DNA of 31,341 nt from CAZXPG01 sp964643145. GTDB taxonomy: Bacteria > Pseudomonadota > Alphaproteobacteria > Rickettsiales > Arcanibacteraceae. Shown in pieces: positions 7,176 to 17,200 of this stretch (position 1 is its first letter; every line of letters begins with the position of its first letter). Both the position numbers and the translations under genes were made by a program. The notes under the pieces are model-generated. The model ran no database searches, was not told where the DNA came from, and saw only the letters and a program-made list of their open reading frames with translations. The DNA is taken from positions 1 through 31,341 of the forward strand of contig CAZXPG010000016.1 of NCBI GenBank assembly GCA_964643145.1, read 5' to 3'.

Positions 7176-8267
7176 ATGTCTCTTACTCCCCGTCCTGGTA
7201 TTATGAACATCTCCCCTTATGTGCAGGGGCTTGCTGAAGTGGATTGTGGTGATAGGCCGATTATTAAACTTTCCTCTAATGAAGCGGCATTTGGCCCAAG
7301 CCCAAAGGCCATTGCTGCCTATAATGCGGCTGCCAGCCAGTTGCACCGCTATTGTGACGGCACGGCGCGGATGTTGCGCGAAGCAATCGGAGAGGTGTGT
7401 GGGCTTGACCCGGAAAGAATAGTCTGTGGTGCGGGTTCTGACGAGCTGATTGCACTGTTAATCCACGCCTATGCTGGGGAAGGCGATGAAGTGCTCTATA
7501 GCCAGTATGGTTTCCTGATGTACCCAATTTCTACTTTGAAAGTGGGGGCAACGCCGGTGAAAGCACCAGAGAAAAACTACCGTACTGATGTTGATGCTCT
7601 GCTTGCTGCTGTAACAGCACGCACCCGGCTGGTGTTTGTGGCCAACCCTAATAACCCAACAGGCAGTTATATTTCCAACGAAGAAGTGGCGCGCCTGCGG
7701 GCTGGCTTGCCAGATAATGTGCTGCTGGTATTAGATAGTGCCTATGCAGAATTTGTATCGCAACCTGATTTCAGTGATGGGCGTGAGATTGTTGATCTTC
7801 CTGGCGAAAACACTGTCATGCTGCGTACCTTCTCAAAAATTTACGGGCTGGCGGCGTTGCGGCTGGGTTGGGCCTATTGCCCGCCCGCTATTGCTGATGT
7901 GCTGAACCGCGTGCGTGGGCCGTTCAATATTTCTGGCCCCTCACTTGAAGCAGGCACCGTTGCCATACGCGATGTGGCATTCACCGAGAAAGCCCGTAAG
8001 CATAACGATATCTGGCTGGCATGGATGCAAGATGCGTTTACCAGGTTGGGGCTAAAACCTTACCCAAGTGTAGCCAATTTTATCTTGGTGGAATTTCCGG
8101 ATGCGCCAGGAAAGAATGCGGAAGCTGCCAATAAATTCCTGCAATCGCAAGGTATCATTGCCCGTGCGGTAGGCAGTTATGGGCTTAGCCATTCCTTGCG
8201 CTTTACGATTGGCACGGAAGAGGAGAACCGCGCTGTTATTGACGCGCTTACAGCATTTTTTGCTTAA
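7176..8267 (+). CDS. hisC: Histidinol-phosphate aminotransferase (HisC/aromatic)
   Basis: PLP-dependent fold-type I aminotransferase of 363 residues. It normally makes histidinol phosphate from imidazole-acetol phosphate; many alphaproteobacterial HisC2 enzymes also transaminate phenylpyruvate, hydroxyphenylpyruvate or prephenate. The PLP lysine is Lys221 in RTFSKIYGLAALRLGW. Other family marks are LSSNEAAFGPS (32-42), the cofactor loop GAGSDEL (85-91), ANPNNPTG (156-163) and LDSAYAEF (186-193). The next gene upstream is chorismate mutase and there are no his genes around, which favours an aromatic role, but this is inference. The ATG at 7176 has AAGGT 6 bases before it. The gene overlaps the end of the opposite-strand protease gene by 4 bases. 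Confidence 0.92.
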   Translation: MSLTPRPGIMNISPYVQGLAEVDCGDRPIIKLSSNEAAFGPSPKAIAAYNAAASQLHRYCDGTARMLREAIGEVCGLDPERIVCGAGSDELIALLIHAYAGEGDEVLYSQYGFLMYPISTLKVGATPVKAPEKNYRTDVDALLAAVTARTRLVFVANPNNPTGSYISNEEVARLRAGLPDNVLLVLDSAYAEFVSQPDFSDGREIVDLPGENTVMLRTFSKIYGLAALRLGWAYCPPAIADVLNRVRGPFNISGPSLEAGTVAIRDVAFTEKARKHNDIWLAWMQDAFTRLGLKPYPSVANFILVEFPDAPGKNAEAANKFLQSQGIIARAVGSYGLSHSLRFTIGTEEENRAVIDALTAFFA

Positions 8268-8728
8268 CGATAGAGCTCATAAGCCTCTCTGTTTGACATT
8301 CTTCCCTGCATATAGGCAGAGGCGGGGTCGATAATGCAGTGATGCTGCATGGCGCGCCTGCCAAGCAGCATCCGGTAGCGCATCTGCTGGCGGTTGGTGA
8401 GGGTAAGTTCTATATCCCAGCGTTGCTCTCCTAGCATAAGCGGTGTGTGGATAACGTAGCGTTCTTCTGCATGACCGCCGGAATCAATAATGACGCGTTT
8501 ATCCACTAAGGGGGCACTACACTGGCGGATAAACTCTCTCCTGCCGCGCAGTGGGTTAATGCTGAAGCGCACATAGGATATGCCATCTGCATCATAAGGT
8601 GCAATATCAAAAGCATGGAGGGCTGAAGTGGTGGCTCCTGTATCAATTTTAGCTTTAATGGCGGCCAGTGCTAATTGCGGAAAACCGCACCATTCTTTCC
8701 AGCCAATAGTAATTCTTATATCTGACAA
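8264..8728 (-). CDS. Retropepsin-fold 'ATP-dependent zinc protease' family protein
   Basis: A 154-residue protein of the family often annotated as ATP-dependent zinc protease or RimK/LysX-associated protein. It has the aspartyl-protease-type motif KIDTGATTSAL, with Asp-Thr-Gly at 29-31, and the second family signature RYRMLLGRRAM near residue 125. These proteins are usually seen beside RimK-like ATP-grasp ligases, and their actual substrate is poorly known. An ATP-grasp gene of another type lies 4.5 kb away (13213-14241). The start is TTG at 8728: no in-frame ATG is near, the protein opens on SDIRITIGWKEW as the family does, and AGG lies a few bases upstream. The gene converges with hisC with a 4-base overlap. 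A dispersed palindrome lies between its start and the next gene. Confidence 0.82.
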   Translation of the reverse strand: MSDIRITIGWKEWCGFPQLALAAIKAKIDTGATTSALHAFDIAPYDADGISYVRFSINPLRGRREFIRQCSAPLVDKRVIIDSGGHAEERYVIHTPLMLGEQRWDIELTLTNRQQMRYRMLLGRRAMQHHCIIDPASAYMQGRMSNREAYELYR

Positions 8729-8761
8729 TGGTAACCTATTTGTGTAGATAATAATAGTATG

Positions 8762-8806
8762 TAACCTCAGTTTTGGATAAGCAAAGCTTATCCAAAACTG
8801 AGGTTA
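8762..8806. repeat. Dispersed palindrome, copy 3 (perfect, AAA loop)
   Basis: This is a perfect 45-bp palindrome with the same 21-bp arms as copies 2, 4 and 6. Its loop AAA means the opposite orientation to copies 2 and 4. It is flanked by TG on both sides (8760-8761 and 8807-8808). It lies in the divergent promoter region between the minus-strand protease gene and the plus-strand TPR/GT41 gene, so it cannot be ending either transcript. Confidence 0.95.
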
Positions 8807-8852
8807 TGTAGCGTATGTAGTAAAAATTATAGTAAAAATCCAGTTATTTAAC

Positions 8853-10709
8853 ATGTCTGTTGATCATCTTCTCTCACAAGCCTCTGAACATCTAAAAGCC
8901 CAACAGTTCCCTGAAGCGGAAATGCTGTACCGGCAAATAGTCGCAGCCATCCCTAAAGATGATGCAGCGTTATTTATGCTGGGGATGATTCGTTATAACC
9001 GGAAAGACTACCAGGAAGCTCTGCATTGTATCAGCCAGGCACTGCGTCTGAACCCAACAAATGCCAGATATTGCTATAATATAGGGGTGGTATGGCGGGA
9101 TGCAGGGTATGATGCCACGGCGTTGCTGGCGTTTCAGGCAGCGGCACGGCTGAACCCTGCCTATGTGGCGGCGCATTATAACAGTGCAATTATTTACCGT
9201 ATGCAGGGCAGATGGGAGGATGCGCTTGCCGCCTGTGACCGTGTGCTTGCCCTTGAGCCGCAGCATAAAGGTGCCTATAGTACCAAAGGCGGCATATATT
9301 ATCAGCATGGGCAGTATGCGCAGGCGTTACCGTGTTACCAAAAGGCCGTAGCACTGCATCCTGGCCATGCTGATGATGTAAGCAACCTAGCGGTGCTGCT
9401 GAGTGATATGGGAAGGAATGAAGAGGCGATAGCGTTATTTACACACGCGATTTCCTTGCCAGAATGCCCTGCCTTCATCCATAGCAATCTGTTGTTTTCT
9501 CTGCATTATGACCCGGCACAGGATTGCCGTTCGCTGTTTGCAGCCCATCTCGCCTGGGATGCGCGCTATGGCACAGCATCCTCGCCACCAACATCACATA
9601 CAAACTTGAAAGACCCCGATAAAATCCTGCATATTGGCTATGTATCGGGCGATTTTCGTGCCCATCCAGTGGGGTTTTTCCTGATGGGGGTGCTGGCGCA
9701 TCATAATCCGGCACAAGTGAAGATCTATGGCTACCATAATTCTCACGCAACCGATGAAGTGACAGCCCAGCTACAGCGTTTCATGCCGCAATTCCGTGAT
9801 ATTAGCCGTCTGCCTGATGCGGAGGCCGAAGCCTGTATCCGCAATGATAGGATTGATATACTGGTTGATCTTTCCGGCCATACCAGCGATAACCGCCTGC
9901 CGTTGTTTGCTAGAAAACCGGCTCCAGTGCAGCTATCGTGGCTAGGCTATTATAACACTACCGGAATGCAGGCAATGGATTATTTTATTACCGATCCCGT
10001 CCATGCGCCTGTCGGCATGGAGGAATGGTTCATGGAAACGCTCATCCGTTTGCCCAAAGGCTATATGTGCTATACACCGCCTGCTCATGCGCCCTTGCCT
10101 GTGCCTGCTCCCTCTCTAGCACAGGGATATATTACCTTTGGCTGTTTTAACAATAGTAATAAAATTAATAACGAAGTAGTGTGCGTCTGGGCGGAAATTC
10201 TCCGGCAAGTGCCAGGATCCCGCCTGTTGTTGAAGGCCAAAGGGTGGGGGGCTGTAGAGCGGCGCAGGCAGTGCGAGCAGGCGTTTAAGGCAGAAGGCAT
10301 TGATTTGGCGCGCATTGAACTGTGTGGTTGGTCAGACTATAAGACGATGCTAAAACAATATCACGCAGTGGATATTGCCCTTGACCCCTTCCCTTTCTCT
10401 GGTGGGTTAACCAGTTGTGATGCGCTGTTTATGGGGGTGCCCGTTATCACCTATGCCGGGGAATGGTTGGTCAGCCGCCAAACCGCCAGCTATCTGACGC
10501 AGATGGGCGTAACCGCATTGATTGCAGATAATAAAGCGGCATACATTGACATCGCCGTAAAGCTGAGCCAGAATAGGGAGCAACTTAATGCAGTGCGTAT
10601 GAATCTCAGAGAACGAATGCAAACTTCTCCCTTATGTGACAGCAAAGGCTTTACACAACAGCTGGAAAACGCTTACCAGGATATATGGCAGAGATGGTGC
10701 AATAACTAA
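8853..10709 (+). CDS. TPR protein with GT41 (O-GlcNAc transferase-like) domain
   Basis: A 618-residue cytosolic protein built like eukaryotic OGT/SPINDLY. About six tetratricopeptide repeats occupy residues 2-205, with the A..Y..G repeats ending in LNP, LEP and LHP. A GT41 catalytic domain fills about 255-615. Recognisable GT41 stretches are IGYVSGDFRAHPVG (261-274, with the conserved His271), LVDLSGHTSDNRL (337-349), APVQLSWLGYYNTTG (357-371), MDYFITDPVHAP, CFNNSNKI (431-438, with Lys437 at the UDP-binding position) and DPFPFSGGLTSCDALFMGVPV. It should transfer a sugar from a nucleotide-sugar to protein; the target and sugar are unknown. The ATG at 8853 has only a weak ribosome site. proA follows after 14 bases. 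Confidence 0.92.
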   Translation: MSVDHLLSQASEHLKAQQFPEAEMLYRQIVAAIPKDDAALFMLGMIRYNRKDYQEALHCISQALRLNPTNARYCYNIGVVWRDAGYDATALLAFQAAARLNPAYVAAHYNSAIIYRMQGRWEDALAACDRVLALEPQHKGAYSTKGGIYYQHGQYAQALPCYQKAVALHPGHADDVSNLAVLLSDMGRNEEAIALFTHAISLPECPAFIHSNLLFSLHYDPAQDCRSLFAAHLAWDARYGTASSPPTSHTNLKDPDKILHIGYVSGDFRAHPVGFFLMGVLAHHNPAQVKIYGYHNSHATDEVTAQLQRFMPQFRDISRLPDAEAEACIRNDRIDILVDLSGHTSDNRLPLFARKPAPVQLSWLGYYNTTGMQAMDYFITDPVHAPVGMEEWFMETLIRLPKGYMCYTPPAHAPLPVPAPSLAQGYITFGCFNNSNKINNEVVCVWAEILRQVPGSRLLLKAKGWGAVERRRQCEQAFKAEGIDLARIELCGWSDYKTMLKQYHAVDIALDPFPFSGGLTSCDALFMGVPVITYAGEWLVSRQTASYLTQMGVTALIADNKAAYIDIAVKLSQNREQLNAVRMNLRERMQTSPLCDSKGFTQQLENAYQDIWQRWCNN

Positions 10710-10723
10710 CCAAGGTATAACAA

Positions 10724-12010
10724 ATGAAATCACTCCAGACGACGGATAGCCATACTATCCAGCAAACCATGCACGAAATAGGGCAGAATGCCAGGAATGC
10801 TGCGCAATTCCTTGCCACAAGTTCGCTAAATGCCAGGAATAAGGTGTTGCTAACGGCGGCCTCTATGTTGCGGGCCGAAGAAGAAAACCTGCTGATGGTG
10901 AATAAAAACGATGTGCAAGCTGCCGAAGCAGCAGGGTTAAGCAAGGCCATGGTTGACCGGCTGCTCCTGACCCCTGCCCGTATTGCTGGGATGGCTATGG
11001 GGCTTGAGACGATTGCCGGTCTGCCTGACCCTCTAGGTCGTATCCTTTATCAGGACACTCGCCCCAACGGGTTGCATATCAAAAGGGTGAGTGTGCCGTT
11101 GGGGGTAATTGGCATTATCTATGAGTCGCGCCCGAATGTCACCGCTGATGCTGCCGGTATTGCGCTAAAAAGCGGTAATGCCATTATCCTGCGTGGTGGA
11201 TCGGAAAGTTTCCATAGCTCCAGTGCCATTGCTGCCTTATTGCAACGAAGCCTGAAGGCAGAAGGGTTGCCAGAACATGCTATTCAGCTGGTGCCAACGC
11301 GTGACCGTGAGGCGGTTGGCCTGATGCTCACCATGACCGATACGATTGATGTCATTATCCCGCGTGGTGGTGCCAGCCTGACGGAACGGGTGGCGCGGGA
11401 AAGCAAAGTGCCAACATTGCTGCATTTAACCGGCAATTGTCATAGCTATGTCCATAAGGATGCCGATATTGCCATGGCGCGGAGCGTAGTGCTTAATGCT
11501 AAAATGCGCCGTACCGGTATTTGCGGAGCCACCGAGTCGTTGGTGGTAGATGCCGCCATTGCCCCAGCAGTGCTGCCGCAGGTAGTGAGTGACCTAACCG
11601 CCAAAGGCTGTGAAGTGCGTGGTGATAAGCGCGCCATGAGCTTAGATAGCCGTATTCTCCAGGCAACAGAAGAAGATTGGGGAACGGAATATCTGGATGC
11701 AGTTATTTCGGTTAGAATTGTTGATACTATCTGGGAAGCTATTGCCCATATCAACCGTTATGGCTCCCATCATACCGATGCGATTATTACTGCAAATGCT
11801 GATGCTGCTGCGATTTTTACCGCTCAGGTGGATAGTGCCATTGTAGTGCATAATGCCTCCACCCAGTTTGCCGATGGTGGGGAATTTGGCATGGGTGCTG
11901 AAATCGGCATCGCCACCGGCCGCCTGCATGCCAGAGGCCCGGTAGGGGTAGAGCAACTGACCACCTATAAATATGTGGTGGAAGGCAGTGGGCAGGTGCG
12001 GCCGGAGTAA
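10724..12010 (+). CDS. proA: Glutamate-5-semialdehyde dehydrogenase (ProA)
   Basis: Reduces gamma-glutamyl phosphate to glutamate-5-semialdehyde with NADPH, the second step of proline synthesis. The catalytic Cys267 lies in MRRTGICGATESLVV. The nucleotide-binding region PLGVIGIIYESRPNVTADAA (125-144), KSGNAIILRGGSE (149-161) and IIPRGGASL (211-219) are characteristic. At 428 residues it is full length. The ATG at 10724 has AAGGT upstream (10711-10715). proB, its usual partner, is not in the window. zapE starts 11 bases after its stop, so the two are probably one transcript. Proline breakdown (putA) lies 2.3 kb downstream. Confidence 0.96.
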   Translation: MKSLQTTDSHTIQQTMHEIGQNARNAAQFLATSSLNARNKVLLTAASMLRAEEENLLMVNKNDVQAAEAAGLSKAMVDRLLLTPARIAGMAMGLETIAGLPDPLGRILYQDTRPNGLHIKRVSVPLGVIGIIYESRPNVTADAAGIALKSGNAIILRGGSESFHSSSAIAALLQRSLKAEGLPEHAIQLVPTRDREAVGLMLTMTDTIDVIIPRGGASLTERVARESKVPTLLHLTGNCHSYVHKDADIAMARSVVLNAKMRRTGICGATESLVVDAAIAPAVLPQVVSDLTAKGCEVRGDKRAMSLDSRILQATEEDWGTEYLDAVISVRIVDTIWEAIAHINRYGSHHTDAIITANADAAAIFTAQVDSAIVVHNASTQFADGGEFGMGAEIGIATGRLHARGPVGVEQLTTYKYVVEGSGQVRPE

Positions 12011-12021
12011 AGACCACATCT

Positions 12022-13140
12022 ATGCCCTTACGTTCTGCCTATAACCATCTGCTTGTCAGCCGTTCAATCACCCCTGATCCTGCCCAGGAGGGGGTGATTG
12101 AACGGCTCTCTAATCTTCATGCTGCCCTTGAAGCGTATGAACGGGGCAAGAAGAAGCTGCTTGCGTTTAACAAGCCGCCTCTGCCTAAAGGCGTCTATAT
12201 TTATGGTGAGGTGGGGCGAGGTAAATCCATGGTGATGGATTTGTTTTTTACGGCAGTCACTATCAAGAAGAAACGGCGTGTGCATTTTCATGCCTTCATG
12301 CTGGAAGTGCACGCTAGGTTGCACGCTTGGCGACAACAGCATAAGCATAGCAATCAGAAAGATAACGACCCCATCCCCCCTATTGCAAAATCTATCGCCC
12401 ATCATTGCCAGCTTTTATGTTTTGATGAGTTGCAGGTGACGGATATTGCCGATGCGATGATTCTGGGGCGGTTGTTTAACGAACTGTTCCGCCAGCAGGT
12501 GGTGGTGGTGGCCACTTCAAACCGCCCCCCGTCTGATCTCTATAAAGACGGGTTGCAGCGTGAGCGTTTCCTGGAGTTTATTGATATACTGGTCGCCCAT
12601 GTCGATGTAGTGGAACTCTGTGCTGCACAGGATTACCGGCTAGCACAATTGCAATCGTTACACACGCTGTATTACACGCCGCTTGGGCCTGAAGCAGATG
12701 CCTTTATCCGGGAAAGTTTTGCCTCTCTTACCCAGCATGCACACCCCACTTTACTCACGCTTAGTGTGCAGGGGCGTGTACTTCCTGTGCGGGAAGCTGT
12801 GGAAAACATTGCTCTGTTTTCCTTTGCAGAACTCTGTGAGACGCCGTTGGGCGCAGCAGATTATATTGCGCTCAGTGAACGGTTTGCAACTATCATAATA
12901 CAAAACATCCCTAAACTCACGCCAGAGAAACGTAACGAAGCCAAGCGTTTTGTTACCCTGATAGATGCGCTTTATGAGCATCAGGTAACACTGCTATGCA
13001 GTGCGGAGGTGCCTGCGCAGGAACTCTATACGGAAGGCAGTGGCGCGTTTGAATTTCAGCGCACCGTATCGCGCTTGATAGAAATGCAATCAGCGCGCTA
13101 TATTGCCTTGCCACATTGTGCCGCGCATATTGCAACCTAA
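12022..13140 (+). CDS. zapE: Cell division protein ZapE (AFG1-like ATPase)
   Basis: AAA+ family ATPase of the ZapE/AFG1 group, 372 residues. In E. coli ZapE associates with the Z-ring under stress and low oxygen; mitochondrial homologues act in protein quality control. Walker A is GEVGRGKS (62-69) within GVYIYGEVGRGKSMVMDLFF, and Walker B is LLCFDELQVTDIADAMIL (131-148). VVATSNRPPSDLYKDGLQRERF is the typical sensor region, and the end matches family members (EFQRTVSRLIEMQSARY). It is close behind proA (11 bases). Its stop codon at 13138-13140 is followed one base later by palindrome copy 4. In many alphaproteobacteria zapE sits near mdh/sucCD instead, so this placement is local. Confidence 0.93.
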   Translation: MPLRSAYNHLLVSRSITPDPAQEGVIERLSNLHAALEAYERGKKKLLAFNKPPLPKGVYIYGEVGRGKSMVMDLFFTAVTIKKKRRVHFHAFMLEVHARLHAWRQQHKHSNQKDNDPIPPIAKSIAHHCQLLCFDELQVTDIADAMILGRLFNELFRQQVVVVATSNRPPSDLYKDGLQRERFLEFIDILVAHVDVVELCAAQDYRLAQLQSLHTLYYTPLGPEADAFIRESFASLTQHAHPTLLTLSVQGRVLPVREAVENIALFSFAELCETPLGAADYIALSERFATIIIQNIPKLTPEKRNEAKRFVTLIDALYEHQVTLLCSAEVPAQELYTEGSGAFEFQRTVSRLIEMQSARYIALPHCAAHIAT

Positions 13141-13141
13141 C

Positions 13142-13186
13142 TAACCTCAGTTTTGGATAAGCTTTGCTTATCCAAAACTGAGGTTA
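13142..13186. repeat. Dispersed palindrome, copy 4 (perfect, TTT loop)
   Basis: A perfect 45-bp palindrome, identical to copy 2 including the TTT loop. It is flanked by AC on both sides (13140-13141 and 13187-13188). It lies between zapE and the ATP-grasp gene. No T-tract follows on either side. Confidence 0.95.
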
Positions 13187-13212
13187 ACTAATTCTTGAAC
13201 TGTGAGCAGTAT

Positions 13213-14241
13213 ATGATGTCCTTTTCTGCCGTCTTCTTTATGGGGATACCCGATAATAAACAGGCTGAGATTCAGGGCTTGGATGGTCAGGGGAGTTTGC
13301 GCTATATGTTGCGGGGAAATGCACAGTTTATGCCGCATCTTGCCATTCCGTCCAATCATAAGCAGGCCCTTCTTGTTATGGAGGGGGATAATACGCGCCT
13401 GCAATTCAAGAAGCCTGATATTTTGATTAATTGTATCTCCGACCCGGATAGCAACCATAAGAGCTTGGCTAAAACGGTGGCAATAGTGGCGCATATACGG
13501 CAACGTTACCCAGATATCCCTGTGTTTAATGACCCGCTATGCGTGGCAGCAACCGGACGTGATACTATCTATGAACGCTATCATATGTTGCCAGGGCTTA
13601 CCATCCCTAGAGTGGTGCGCATTGTGCCTGAAACAGCGGCGGATGTGTTGCGCCTGGCGGCTGAAAACGCGATTGGTTATCCGTTTCTTATCCGGCTGTG
13701 CGGGGCGCATCAGAGTGTGAGCCTGCAACGCATCAATGGCCCTGAAGATGCAAGGCTGCTTGAGACCTATGCCTATGACGGTTCCAGCTATTACCTGACG
13801 GAATATGTCGAATATCAAAGCCCGGACGGACGCTACCGCAAAGCCCGGCTGGTTTGTATCGGTGGCCATTTCTATCCGCGCCATCTTCTCACCAGCACCA
13901 TATGGGAGGTGCATCATAATAAGACGAAGCCTCATCCGGCGGCAAATGTACGGGAAGAGGAGCCGTATTTTATTGCACATTACCGCTCGCTTATCAACCC
14001 GCAGACCTGGGCATCATTTGAAGCTATTTACGCGGCCTCTGGTCTTGATTATCTGGGGTTTGATTTTGCCTTGCGCTCAGACGGTACGGCACTGATATTT
14101 GAAATCAACCCTGCCCAGAATACCTTCCTACCATTATTGCTGGATGATCTATCCTATTTGCCACAGGTGCGGGAACAGATTGTATCAGGCTTTAACCGCA
14201 CGGTTGCCGCTAAGGTTGGTGTTGACAGTTTGATGGTATAG
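13213..14241 (+). CDS. Stand-alone ATP-grasp protein of unknown substrate
   Basis: About 342 residues with an ATP-grasp ligase fold. Visible elements are the central ATP-binding strand NAIGYPFLIRLCGAHQSVSL, a second stretch YYLTEYVEYQSPDGRYRKARLV with GGHFYPRHLLTS, and the metal-binding end GLDYLGFDFALRSDGTALIFEINPAQNT with the acidic and Asn residues expected for Mg-ATP. This DGxYRKxR...YPxH...W pattern is one I associate with ATP-grasp domains attached to TPR proteins in other alphaproteobacteria. Here it is separate, although a TPR/GT41 gene lies three genes upstream. Substrate unknown. I prefer the ATG at 13213 (MMSFSAVFFMGIPD); an in-frame TTG at 13195 adds six residues and would start 9 bases after the palindrome. 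Confidence 0.75.
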   Translation: MMSFSAVFFMGIPDNKQAEIQGLDGQGSLRYMLRGNAQFMPHLAIPSNHKQALLVMEGDNTRLQFKKPDILINCISDPDSNHKSLAKTVAIVAHIRQRYPDIPVFNDPLCVAATGRDTIYERYHMLPGLTIPRVVRIVPETAADVLRLAAENAIGYPFLIRLCGAHQSVSLQRINGPEDARLLETYAYDGSSYYLTEYVEYQSPDGRYRKARLVCIGGHFYPRHLLTSTIWEVHHNKTKPHPAANVREEEPYFIAHYRSLINPQTWASFEAIYAASGLDYLGFDFALRSDGTALIFEINPAQNTFLPLLLDDLSYLPQVREQIVSGFNRTVAAKVGVDSLMV

Positions 14242-14289
14242 TCGCATCATTGCTGTAGATGTTTTCTCTATAACTCAACATGGTGTGCT

Positions 14290-17200
14290 GTGTCTTTCTC
14301 TCCTTCTTCCTCCGTTGATGATATGTTGCGTAACCTTAGCAGTAAAGCATATCAGGCAGACCAGGAATGCCTAGAGGCAATGGTGCCCTATCTTCACGCC
14401 TATGAAAGGCACTATCCTGCAATTCTGACACAGGCACGTCGCTATGTGGAGGCAATGCGTGCGGCGAGCGAGCATGTAGGGATGGAATCCTTCCTGCGCG
14501 AATATCGCTTAAACAGCCCTGAAGGCATGGCAATGCTGCATTTAGCGGAAGCATTGTTGCGTATCCCTGATAAGGATACGGCTGATGCCTTGATTAGTGG
14601 CAATGTGGAGGGAATCCAGTGGAGGCAGCCAGGAAGGGACATCATGCATAACAGCTTGATGGGAAACACCCGTGTTGGGTTGAATATAGTGCAGAAAATA
14701 TTGCATCTTGGTGATGGCAACACGCCTTTTTCCCGTCTCTTTGCCAGAGCGAGCGATCCGCTGGTGCGTAGCGTCTTCCGGCGTGCTATCCGTTTGATGG
14801 GCAGGATGTTTATTATGGGAGAGTCAATTCCGGTAGCACTCCGCCATGCCGCCAAAGCGCAGCGTAAAGGCTATATGCTTTCCTATGATATGTTGGGGGA
14901 GGGGGCGCGCACTGCCGCACAGGCAGAACATTATACCTCCCAGTATCGTAGGGCTATTCGGGCGATAGGGGAGAAAAATGCAGAGAACGCGCCGCTCTAT
15001 AAACGTGCTAGTATCTCTATCAAGCTTTCGGCACTGCATCCACGGTTTGAATTGCTGAAATATAACCGTATGATGGAAGAGTTGCTGCCCAGGCTGAAAA
15101 TGCTCTGCCTTGAGGCAAAACAGCAGAATATCATGGTTACTATTGATGCCGAGGAAGCCGCCCGTCTTGATATCTCCCTGGCACTGATGAATGCGCTGCT
15201 CAGAGATAAGGAACTGAAGGGCTTTAATGGTATAGGGCTGGCGGTGCAGGCCTATCAGAAACGGGCATTGCCGGTGCTTGCATCCCTGCGTGATCTGGCT
15301 GAAGAAACTGGGCGGCGCATCCCCATCAGGTTGGTGAAAGGTGCCTATTGGGACACGGAAATCAAGCGTGCACACATGCTGGGGCTGTCCGGCTTTCCTG
15401 TCTTTACGCGTAAGGAGCATACGGATGTTTCCTATCTGGCCTGCACGGTGATGTTGCTTGAACATCCTGCCTGCTTCTATCCGCAATTTGCCACTCATAA
15501 CGCCTTGACCATTGCCAGTATTAAACAAATTGCCAACAGTAGTGACTATGAATTCCAGCGACTACAGGGCATGGGGGGAACACTCTACGACTATGTGCTG
15601 GCACATGACGCAGTAGCTTGCCGTATTTATGCCCCCGTTGGGCCACAAGAAGAACTGCTTGCCTATTTAATCCGCCGTCTGCTTGAGAATGGTGCCAGCA
15701 CTTCCTTTGTGCATCAGGTTGCCGATCCCTCCATAGCACCAGAAACCCTGTTACAAGACCCGATCGCCCTTACATTCAAGGCGGGGATTCATATGGACAA
15801 TACCATCCGTCTACCTGATAATCTCTATGGCGAAGCGCGGCAGAATTCCCGTGGCTTGGATATAGGGAACCGCTATCAGATGTATAGGCTACACAGCCAG
15901 TTACAGCCGCTAAAGAGCAGTGTGTGGTTTGCCTCGCCACTGATTAACGGCGAAGCTGTGGAGGGGGAGCCGGTAATGGCGGTGCAGCCTTCCAACCATG
16001 CTGTGGCCGTGGGTGAGGTGGTTTTGGCAGGAGAAGCTGAAGCAAAGAGGGCTATGGAGGTGGCGCAGGCCGCTTTCCCAGCGTGGAATGGGCTGGCGGT
16101 AGAGCACCGGGCGGCGTTGCTGGAAAAATTGAGCGACGCGCTTGAAGATAATGCCGAAGAATTCTATTCCCTCTGTATGCGGGAAGCAGGCAAGACGCTT
16201 GCTGATAGCATTGCCGAAGTGCGTGAGGCAGTGGATTTCTGCCGCTATTATGCCGTGCAGGCGCGTATATTAATGGGGCAGGAACAGGAGCTGCCAGGCC
16301 CGACCGGGGAATCCAATCGGGTGAGTCTGCATGGGCGTGGGGTGTTTGTCTGTATCAGCCCATGGAACTTTCCGCTGGCCATTTTCACCGGCCAGATGCT
16401 GGCGGCACTGGTTACCGGCAATACGGTGATTGCCAAACCGGCCAACCAGACGCCGCTGATTGCCTACCGGTTAGTGACGCTGATGCTGGAGGTGGGGTTC
16501 CCATCTGGGGTGGTGCATTTCGTGCCTGGAGAGGGAAGGGTGGTAGGCAGTGCATTGGTGAAAGACAGGCGTACGGCGGGGGTGGTGTTTACCGGCTCAA
16601 CCGCGACGGCCCGTTTTATCAACCGTACCCTGGCGGAACGGGATGCCGCTATTGTGCCGTTCATTGCCGAAACTGGTGGGCAGAATTGTATGATACTTGA
16701 TAGTTCCGCCCTGCTCGAACAGGCGGTGGATGATATTATCATGTCGGCTTTCAATAGTGCTGGACAGCGTTGTTCGGCACTCAGGGTGCTCTATGTGCAG
16801 GAGGAAGTGGCAGACCGGTTGATAGCCTTGCTGGCCGGTGCCATGCAGGAATTGAAGCTGGGGGAGCCGACGCATTTCTCCACCGATATTGGCCCGGTGA
16901 TTGATAAGGCGGCTAAAGAAACGTTGGAAGCGCATATCGCCCGTATGAAAGAAGAAGCAATATTCCATTATGCCACTCCTCTAGAGAGTGATCTGGCGGA
17001 AATGGGTACTTATGTTGCACCGCATTTGTTTGAAATTCCCTCGCTCGCGTTGCTCGATAAAGAAGTGTTTGGCCCCATAGTGCATGTGGTGCGTTTCAAG
17101 GCGGCCAATATACATAAGGTAGTGGATGAAATTAATAGCACCGGCTATGGATTGACGCTGGGTATTTTCAGCCGCATTGAGCAGCGGGTGCAATATAGTG

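Noticed and set aside
14824..15528. A 234-codon minus-strand frame inside putA
   Set aside because: Antisense to conserved PRODH coding sequence, rich in His/Cys/Gln as shadow frames are; no independent support.
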